Below, piece after piece: positions 58,325 to 64,000 of a DNA stretch of 64,000 nucleotides (position 1 is its first letter; every line of letters begins with the position of its first letter). The translations under genes and the position numbers were made by a program. The stretch is from Bryobacteraceae bacterium (GTDB taxonomy: Bacteria > Acidobacteriota > Terriglobia > Bryobacterales > Bryobacteraceae): the NCBI GenBank assembly GCA_019752335.1, contig JAIEMJ010000014.1, positions 62,001 through 126,000 on the forward strand. The letters are read 5' to 3'. Below the pieces are notes generated by a model. That model saw only the letters and a program-made list of their open reading frames with translations, was not told where the DNA came from and did not search any database.

Positions 58325-58455
58325 CTTTCGTCTGACGAACAAGCTGACGGGTACATACGGGAACAACTCGGTACGCTGCGTGATGCCTTTGGCGGGCATA
58401 CCGACGGGACTATAGCCAGAATGTGGCGAAGCACGCCGGTGTTGAGATAGCCAAG

Positions 58456-59736
58456 CTAAGCGTGCGCGGTGGCGAGTTTCCAGGCGTACAGCGGGAACTT
58501 ATCCGTTAACGCCCCCACGCGGCGCCGGACCGTGGCGAGTGTGTCGTCAGACGCTGGATTCGCGATCACCATGCCGATCAGTTCGGCTACTTCGCGCATC
58601 TGCTCCTCACGGAAGCCGCGCGTGGTGAGCGCCGGAGTCCCCAGGCGCACGCCGGACGGGTTCAACGGCGGATTTACATCGAACGGGATCGCGTTCTTGT
58701 TGACGGTGATGTGCGCCAAGTCCAGCGCCTTCTCGGCTTCCTTGCCGCGCACGCCCTTCGCGAAGACGTCCACTAGTACGATGTGGCTATCCGTGCCGCC
58801 CGACACGATGCGCAAGCCTTGCGACGTTAAGGACGCCGCCAGTTGCCGCGCGTTCGCCAGCACTTGCTGCTGATAGTCCACAAATTCCGGCTGCAACGCT
58901 TCGAGGAAGCAGACGGCCTTGGCCGCCACCACGTGCATCAACGGACCGCCTTGGGTGCCCGGGAATACCGTCTTGTCGATGGCCTGGCCGTACTTCGCCT
59001 TCGCCAGAATCAGGCCGGACCGCGGACCGCGCAGCGTCTTATGCGTCGTCGTCGTGACGATGTCGGCGTGCAGGCAGGGATTCGGGTAGAGTCCCGCGGC
59101 CACCAGGCCGGAGTAATGCGCCATATCCACCAGCAGCAACGCGCCCACCTGGTCAGCGATGGCGCGGAAGCGGGCGAAATCGATGACGCGGGCATACGCG
59201 GAAGCGCCCGTCACGATCATCTTCGGCTTCTGCTCTTCGGCCAGCCGCGCGACCTCTTCGTAGTCGATCGTTTCGTCGCTCTTCTTCACGTGGTAGCCGA
59301 AGAAGTTGTACATCTTGCCCGAAAAATTCAGGGGATGCCCGTGCGTCAGGTGGCCGCCATGGGCCAAATCCAAGCCCAGGATCGTATCGCCGGGCTGCAG
59401 GACGGCGCCGTAGGCGGCTGAGTTGGCCTGCGAGCCGGAATGCGGCTGCACGTTGGCGTACTCGGCGCCGAAAAGCTGCTTCGCCCGGTCCCGCGCCAGA
59501 TTCTCGACGATGTCGGCGAATTCGCACCCGCCGTAGTAGCGGCGCCCGGGGTAGCCCTCGGCATACTTGTTGGTGAAGACGCTGCCGGTGGCTTCCAGCA
59601 CCGCCTCGGACGTAAAGTTCTCGCTCGCGATCATCTCCAAATAGCCTTGTTGCCGTTCCAATTCATGGGAGAGGGCGGCAAACACTTCGGGATCGGCTTG
59701 GGCCAGGGAGCGAGCGAACATATCGGTGGCGGTCAT
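58456..59736 (-). CDS. glyA: Serine hydroxymethyltransferase
   Basis: GlyA interconverts serine and glycine with tetrahydrofolate and feeds one-carbon metabolism. The 426-residue protein has the family start [19 protein letters not shown], the substrate region [15 protein letters not shown], and the PLP lysine at K233 in [14 protein letters not shown]. The C-terminal portion includes [19 protein letters not shown]. It lies 3' of argS on the same strand, with 289 bases between. Confidence 0.98.
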   Translation of the reverse strand: MTATDMFARSLAQADPEVFAALSHELERQQGYLEMIASENFTSEAVLEATGSVFTNKYAEGYPGRRYYGGCEFADIVENLARDRAKQLFGAEYANVQPHSGSQANSAAYGAVLQPGDTILGLDLAHGGHLTHGHPLNFSGKMYNFFGYHVKKSDETIDYEEVARLAEEQKPKMIVTGASAYARVIDFARFRAIADQVGALLLVDMAHYSGLVAAGLYPNPCLHADIVTTTTHKTLRGPRSGLILAKAKYGQAIDKTVFPGTQGGPLMHVVAAKAVCFLEALQPEFVDYQQQVLANARQLAASLTSQGLRIVSGGTDSHIVLVDVFAKGVRGKEAEKALDLAHITVNKNAIPFDVNPPLNPSGVRLGTPALTTRGFREEQMREVAELIGMVIANPASDDTLATVRRRVGALTDKFPLYAWKLATAHA

Positions 59737-60025
59737 GCAGGGTTCCTTCTCGAGTGGTGTATCGGCCAGGACTGGGGATCTGTGTAGTCCGGTACCACTT
59801 CCTCATTGTAACAACCCTCTTCAGAGGGCCAAATGCGCCCTCATCTGGCGGTGCGTGTACAGTGCGAAGAAAATCGAGCAGCGCCAAATACGCCGGCTCC
59901 CTCGGCTTGCCGGTGCCCGGAGGATCCACGCACGGACAGCCTTGCCACTCAGCGCGGAGGGCCATCAGTCTGGGCAGCGCGTCGAAGCAACACCCAGTAC
60001 CGTGCGCGCCCACATCCAGGAAACC
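59737..60025. other. Region between argS and glyA without a supported gene
   Basis: An open frame on the minus strand (60013 to 59663) overlaps the glyA start by 74 bases and has no recognisable motif. I do not call it. No clear terminator or repeat was found. Confidence 0.4.
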
Positions 60026-61975
60026 CTACATAAACGACGGAACGGGAATGCCGAGGATATCCAACGTCCGGCGCAGTTGGCGGGCGAAGTAGTCGGTCAT
60101 CCATAGCAGCAGTAACTTCTTGCGAGGATTCTTTTCCGTAAGCACCGGGTAGTTTTCGTAGAAGGTACTAAACGACTGGGCCAACTGAAAAGCGAAACGC
60201 GCCAAGTGCGCCGGCTCTCCGGAAGCGATGCTTCGGGCCAAAGCTGACTCGAGTTTCGACACGGAGAGCGTCAATTGCCAAAGGTTTTCGTCGGCGAGTT
60301 CCGCGGCGATATCGTCGATCTCCGCCGGGCTAAGCGAACGGTAATCTGGCAACGGCTCGGTCAACTTCGTGAGAATCCGCCCCGCGCGGACCGCTGAATA
60401 CTGCACATAAGGACCGGTCTCGCCCGTAAAGCTGAGCGCTTCCTGTAAGTCGAAGGCGATTACCGTATTGCGGGTGAACTTCAGCATGAAGTAACGCAAG
60501 GCCGCAACGGCGATCTGCGTGGCAATCATCCGGCGATCTTCTTCGGTGGCTTCCGCGTGGCGGGCGCCGACTTCGCGGCCCGCCGTCGCGATCAACTCGT
60601 CGAGTAAGTCGTCGGCCTTTACGCCCAAGCCCTTGCGGCCGGAGACTTCGACGTAGGCCTTCTTAGCGTCTTCCTCAGAGATCGGAATGCGCAGATCGAC
60701 GCAGGTTCGCGGCGTGAGCGCCACCATTTCGTAAGAGAAGTGAACCGACTTCGCTGCTTGCTCGTGGTAGCCCAGCGCGCGCAGACCCGCTACCACCACA
60801 TCCTGCAGGTAGGACTGGCGGGAGTCGATTACGTTATAAACCGTCTGGCCGCCCCCGAAACGTGAGTTACTCGCGGGTTGCGGCTCGGCCGTGGAAACCA
60901 TCACGCCAGGGAAGCCGGCCAACGGCTCGTAGAAGAAGTCTTTGCCGAGCAGGCCGAACTTCCATAATTGGTAAGCAATATCCTTGCCGACGTAAGTGAC
61001 AATGCCATTCGAGCGGACAATCACCTTACTGTCGTCGACGTCTTCTTCCTCCGCGCGCGTGGCGTCGCGGAAGGCCGAGGCGGGCATTACCCAGCAGCCT
61101 TTGTTCTTGCCTTCGGTCTCCAGGAATAAAGCCTTGCGCTCCTTGAGTAACTCAAAGGCCTTGGCCCAGAACTGTAAGTGCAGAATTTCGCTTTCGCGCG
61201 GCAGGACGTCGTACACGATTCCTAGCCGGGCCATGGTGCGCAGGTGGCAGCCGACAATGGCGTCTGCGACTAAGTGCCCCAGGCGAGAGACTTCGTCGGT
61301 GCCGCCTTCAATCGAATGCAGGACCTCGGCGCGCCAGGCGAGCGAGTCGGGGTGGTCCTTGTAGTAAGTCGAGGTCCGTGCGTACAAGTCCCAGCAGTAA
61401 TAGTCAAAGCGCGGCGCCACGGACAGCGCTTCCACTTCGGCCAAGCTCTTCTTCTCCAGATACCGGAAACCCACGACGACGTCCGCCACTTGCACGCCGG
61501 TATTGTCGATGTAATTCTGTACTTCCACCGTTTCGCCGCTGGCGCGGAGCATGCGGGCGAAAGTATCTCCGAGAATCGCGTTGCGCAGGTGCCCAATGTG
61601 CGCGGCCTTATTGGGATTGATGTTCGTATGCTCGATGATCACCTTACCGGACTCGGCACCGGCCGCTTCGGCAGGCGGCTGCATCAGGCTGGCCAAATAC
61701 CGGGCCCGATCCAGCCGGACGTTCAGGTAGCCGTTACCCGCGATCTCAAGCGCCGCGACGCCGGGCAACGTGCCGATGGCACTCACCAGCTTCTCCGCGA
61801 TCGCCTTCGGAGCCTGTTTCATCTGCCGCGCCAACTGGAAAGCGATGGGCAAGGCAAACTCGCCGAATTTCGGGTCACGTGGCTGTTCTACCTGCACGGG
61901 AGCATCGATTTGCAACTGCTGGGACAGGCGGGCGGCGATCTCAAGAGGGATGGATTTTTCGAGCTGATGGAACAC
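60026..61975 (-). CDS. argS: Arginyl-tRNA synthetase
   Basis: ArgS charges tRNA-Arg. The 649-residue protein has the N-terminal additional domain (residues 1-100), the HIGH motif at 126-129 (AAHIGHLRNAILGD), and the Rossmann catalytic core with DVVVGFRYLEKKS. The usual KMSK motif appears relaxed (EVSGRKGLGVKADD), as is common in ArgS. The C-terminal DALR anticodon-binding domain has RFAFQLAQSFSTFYENYPVL. The start is a GTG at 61975 with AGG 6 bases before. It diverges from the ferredoxin gene across 37 bases containing TAGCA-A-TGCTA. Confidence 0.97.
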   Translation of the reverse strand: MFHQLEKSIPLEIAARLSQQLQIDAPVQVEQPRDPKFGEFALPIAFQLARQMKQAPKAIAEKLVSAIGTLPGVAALEIAGNGYLNVRLDRARYLASLMQPPAEAAGAESGKVIIEHTNINPNKAAHIGHLRNAILGDTFARMLRASGETVEVQNYIDNTGVQVADVVVGFRYLEKKSLAEVEALSVAPRFDYYCWDLYARTSTYYKDHPDSLAWRAEVLHSIEGGTDEVSRLGHLVADAIVGCHLRTMARLGIVYDVLPRESEILHLQFWAKAFELLKERKALFLETEGKNKGCWVMPASAFRDATRAEEEDVDDSKVIVRSNGIVTYVGKDIAYQLWKFGLLGKDFFYEPLAGFPGVMVSTAEPQPASNSRFGGGQTVYNVIDSRQSYLQDVVVAGLRALGYHEQAAKSVHFSYEMVALTPRTCVDLRIPISEEDAKKAYVEVSGRKGLGVKADDLLDELIATAGREVGARHAEATEEDRRMIATQIAVAALRYFMLKFTRNTVIAFDLQEALSFTGETGPYVQYSAVRAGRILTKLTEPLPDYRSLSPAEIDDIAAELADENLWQLTLSVSKLESALARSIASGEPAHLARFAFQLAQSFSTFYENYPVLTEKNPRKKLLLLWMTDYFARQLRRTLDILGIPVPSFM

Positions 61976-62012
61976 GGATAGCCTGAGTATAGCAATGCTA
62001 AACTAAGGCTGA

Positions 62013-62414
62013 ATGCCGAAAGTCACCTTCCTTCCGGCTGGACAAAGCGAGGGCCAAACGGTCGAATTCGAGTCCGGCAAACTTCCTTATAGCGAGCATG
62101 GTCTGCAGGAGAGCCTGTTGGACATCGCCATGCACTTCCATATTCAGTTGGAGCATGCCTGCGGCGGAAGCTGCGCCTGCACCACCTGCCACGTCATCGT
62201 GAAAGAGGGCAAGGATAACTTCTCTGAGGCCGAGGACGACGAACTGGACCGCCTCGACACCGCGGCCGGCCTCACCTTGAGTTCGCGGTTAGGCTGCCAG
62301 GCGGTGGTGAAGGGCGATGTGGTCGTCGAGATTCCGAACTGGAATCGCAACTACGTCAGCGAGGGCGGCGGCTCCATGAACCTCGGCGACGCCATCCCGA
62401 ATCTCAAGAAGTAG
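62013..62414 (+). CDS. fdx: 2Fe-2S ferredoxin, Isc type
   Basis: This 133-residue adrenodoxin-like ferredoxin has cluster cysteines C50, C56 and C59 in HACGGSCACTTC and C95 in RLGCQ. That is the C-x5-C-x2-C-x(n)-C pattern of Isc ferredoxins, with the start of the loop (GGSC) also containing a cysteine at 54. AAGG lies about 5 bases before the ATG. It would carry electrons for Fe-S cluster assembly or related reductions. No isc genes are nearby, so the gene is isolated here. Confidence 0.92.
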   Translation: MPKVTFLPAGQSEGQTVEFESGKLPYSEHGLQESLLDIAMHFHIQLEHACGGSCACTTCHVIVKEGKDNFSEAEDDELDRLDTAAGLTLSSRLGCQAVVKGDVVVEIPNWNRNYVSEGGGSMNLGDAIPNLKK

Positions 62415-63329
62415 TTAGCTGCCCAGCAATTGCTGGAGGGCGGCGCCGTTCAGGTTGAGGCGGATCTTCACCGTCGCTTGCTCGCGGCGGATCTCCACCT
62501 GTTCCAAGGCCTTCGACAGCTCATTCCGCGCCGGCAGAAAGGCGACCGCCGCGCGCAGTGCAATCGACAGTTGCTCCGCTGCCTCGCCATCCGGGCAATC
62601 GAGGCTCAGTTGGCCCTTTACGCCGTCGCTGAGGTTGGCCGCGAAGACGGCGCGGCTGACGTGGAACGGCAGGGACTGCAGGCTGAAGGAGCCCAGCTTC
62701 AAGTTGCCGAGGAGCCCATTCAAGTCGCCCGTGGCGACGGCCCAAACCTGGTTCTCCAGTGGAATCGCCTCAATCGCGGCTAGCAGGGCGGGCGGCGGAG
62801 TGGGGTTCTGCTGCTGCCGGTCAATCAAGCCGCGCAACGCGCTGGCCGGGCCGGCCATGGCCGTGGCGCTGTTCAGGAAGCACAGCGAGGCGTTCTCATT
62901 GCCTTCCAGCGTGAAGCCCTTATACGTTTCGCGCGTGGTGCGGTCGCCTTCGATGCGGATCGGCGGCTCCATGCCTTGGCGCAACTCGGTGGTGCGGGAG
63001 AATTTGCCCACGGCGAAGGCGACGGGGTCCTGCCCGTTCGAGGCGATGACGATTTCGTAGAGGCTCTTGCGCGGGTCAAACCCGGTGCGCGCGGCGAAGT
63101 TCTCGATGGCCGGAATGCGGCGCCCTTCCACCAGCGTTTTGTAGAGCAGGGTCGGCTTCAGGCGTTCGATTTGGAAGCCCATCGCGAATTGCGTGTCGGC
63201 GGGGATCATCGCGGCCAGCGACGGGTAAATGCGGACCGCCTGTTTCTCACCCGTCGACCACCGGACCAGGGGATACAGCAGAGCCAGACCTACAATGCCG
63301 CCGACGTAGAACACGACAAACTTCTTCAC
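62415..63329 (-). CDS. Acidobacterial hypothetical membrane-anchored protein
   Basis: I do not recognise a named family for this 304-residue protein. It has one N-terminal membrane helix (VVFYVGGIVGLALLYPLV, residues 4-21). The rest is a mixed alpha/beta periplasmic domain with phrases such as YPSLAAMIPADTQFAMGFQIERLKP and AIPLENQVWAVATGDLNGLL. Homologues in other acidobacteria are likely, but I cannot verify this. Its stop codon directly abuts that of the ferredoxin gene, so the two converge with no gap. Confidence 0.65.
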   Translation of the reverse strand: MKKFVVFYVGGIVGLALLYPLVRWSTGEKQAVRIYPSLAAMIPADTQFAMGFQIERLKPTLLYKTLVEGRRIPAIENFAARTGFDPRKSLYEIVIASNGQDPVAFAVGKFSRTTELRQGMEPPIRIEGDRTTRETYKGFTLEGNENASLCFLNSATAMAGPASALRGLIDRQQQNPTPPPALLAAIEAIPLENQVWAVATGDLNGLLGNLKLGSFSLQSLPFHVSRAVFAANLSDGVKGQLSLDCPDGEAAEQLSIALRAAVAFLPARNELSKALEQVEIRREQATVKIRLNLNGAALQQLLGS

Positions 63330-63450
63330 GCTCCCTTCAGCGTAGCGCGATCTCCCGCCGGGCTTGATCTATTTCAGGCGTGAAACGAAATCTCTGTAAT
63401 GAATCTGATATGATTTTCTTAAGATTTAGTCCCCTGTCTGGAGTCTCGCT

Positions 63451-64000
63451 ATGTTTCGCTACCTGATTTGTACGCTCGCGCTTAGCGCGGCACTGCTTGC
63501 GCAGAACTACGCCACCCTCACCGGCTCGGTGAGTGACAGCTCCGGCGCCGCCGTCTCGGCCGCCAAGGTTTCGGCGCAGAACCTTGACACGCTCGTCGTC
63601 AAGGAAACCACGGCCGCCGAAGACGGCCAATACACCATTCCCTTCCTGCTGCCGGGCCGCTACAAAGTTACCGTTCAGAAGACCGGCTTTCGCCAAAGTG
63701 TGCAGGACAACTTGAAGCTCGAAGTGAACCAGTCCGCCCGCGTGGACATTAAGCTCGAAGTTGGCCAGGTGTCGGAGACGGTGGAAGTGAAGGGCGGCGC
63801 GCCGCTACTCGAAATCGATAACGCGGCCATCGGCCAGGTGATTGAGGCGAAGGCCGTGGCGGAACTGCCGCTGAATGGCCGCAACTTCGTCCAACTGGCG
63901 ACGCTGGGGCCGGGCGTCACCGGCGTCGGCTTTGGCAGCCGTGGCACCATCATGAGCGGCACCCGCCCGGACGATCTTCGCCCCGGCAGCGAAGTGTTCG
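63451..64000 (+). CDS. Oar-like TonB-dependent receptor, N-terminal part
   Basis: The gene runs off the window after 183 codons. The ATG at 63451 follows GGAG (63440-63443) by 7 bases. A signal peptide (residues 1-17, ALLAQ cleavage) is followed by a carboxypeptidase-regulatory-like domain (ATLTGSVSDSSGAAVSAAKV, and YTIPFLLPGRYKVTVQKTGF). The plug-type LPLNGRNFVQLATLGPGVTG, near residue 135, then appears. It is the third receptor of this family in the window, about 550 bases visible of an expected 3.3 kb. Confidence 0.9.
   Translation, partial: MFRYLICTLALSAALLAQNYATLTGSVSDSSGAAVSAAKVSAQNLDTLVVKETTAAEDGQYTIPFLLPGRYKVTVQKTGFRQSVQDNLKLEVNQSARVDIKLEVGQVSETVEVKGGAPLLEIDNAAIGQVIEAKAVAELPLNGRNFVQLATLGPGVTGVGFGSRGTIMSGTRPDDLRPGSEVF

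Noticed and set aside
59663-60013. A 116-residue minus-strand frame between argS and glyA
   Set aside because: It overlaps the glyA start by 74 bases and shows no recognisable domain.

Overview
The window looks like chromosomal DNA of an acidobacterium, most likely from the Solibacter/Bryobacter group. This is inferred from gene content, not from a marker tree. The content that points there: three giant Oar-type TonB-dependent receptors with an N-terminal carboxypeptidase-regulatory-like domain, paired DUF1549/DUF1553 + DUF1501 and DUF1592/DUF1585 + DUF1552 genes, a PQQ dehydrogenase with an inserted cytochrome c domain, a PEP-CTERM protein, and dispersed GC-rich palindromes. A lipid A pathway (lpxA, lpxI) shows a Gram-negative envelope. 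Coding density is high, and many genes overlap by 1 to 4 bases.

Layout. 1-2.9 kb: 3' end of an ABC-F ATPase, a secreted glycosidase-like gene with an apparent frameshift, and a PEP-CTERM protein. 2.9-7.3 kb: an amidase, tRNA-Met(CAU), lepA, and a hypothetical gene carrying palindromic repeats. 7.3-13.2 kb: a PQQ dehydrogenase divergent from the first large receptor. 13.2-14.6 kb: HAD phosphatase and LON-domain protein, divergent across a perfect palindrome from the next block. 14.5-25.6 kb: a compact run of SDR, aroK, fabZ, lpxA, lpxI, addB, addA and an MFS transporter, linking envelope lipid synthesis with double-strand-break repair. 25.6-30.7 kb: two tandem DUF2490 proteins, crcB, and the second receptor. 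30.7-36 kb: a DUF433/PIN-like toxin-antitoxin pair, a low-complexity membrane protein, an Fe-S photolyase, a degenerate nucleotidyltransferase pair, and an intact nucleotidyltransferase. 36-39.6 kb: sucC-sucD-ndk (TCA cycle and nucleotide metabolism), divergent from trpD.

39.6-47.6 kb: two divergent pairs of cytochrome-c/DUF genes of the planctomycete/acidobacterial type, sharing a 42-bp promoter region. 47.6-50.8 kb: a membrane coiled-coil protein and a Tes-like radical SAM protein with its own terminators. 50.9-54.9 kb: a minus-strand, translationally coupled run (acidic zinc-ribbon protein, two small carboxypeptidase-regulatory-like proteins, redoxin, TlpA-like thioredoxin, K+ channel) behind an oxidoreductase gene interrupted by an in-frame TGA. 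55-64 kb: recG, rsmD, a small membrane protein, glyA, argS, a 2Fe-2S ferredoxin, a hypothetical protein, and the start of a third receptor that runs off the window.

No CRISPR array, rRNA, complete insertion sequence or prophage was seen. The most interesting items are the Tes-like radical SAM protein, the LysW-like acidic carrier candidate at the head of the redox/K+ channel operon, the in-frame TGA at a probable tryptophan position, the strong local excess of the word TTACTC in some genes, and two families of palindromic repeats.
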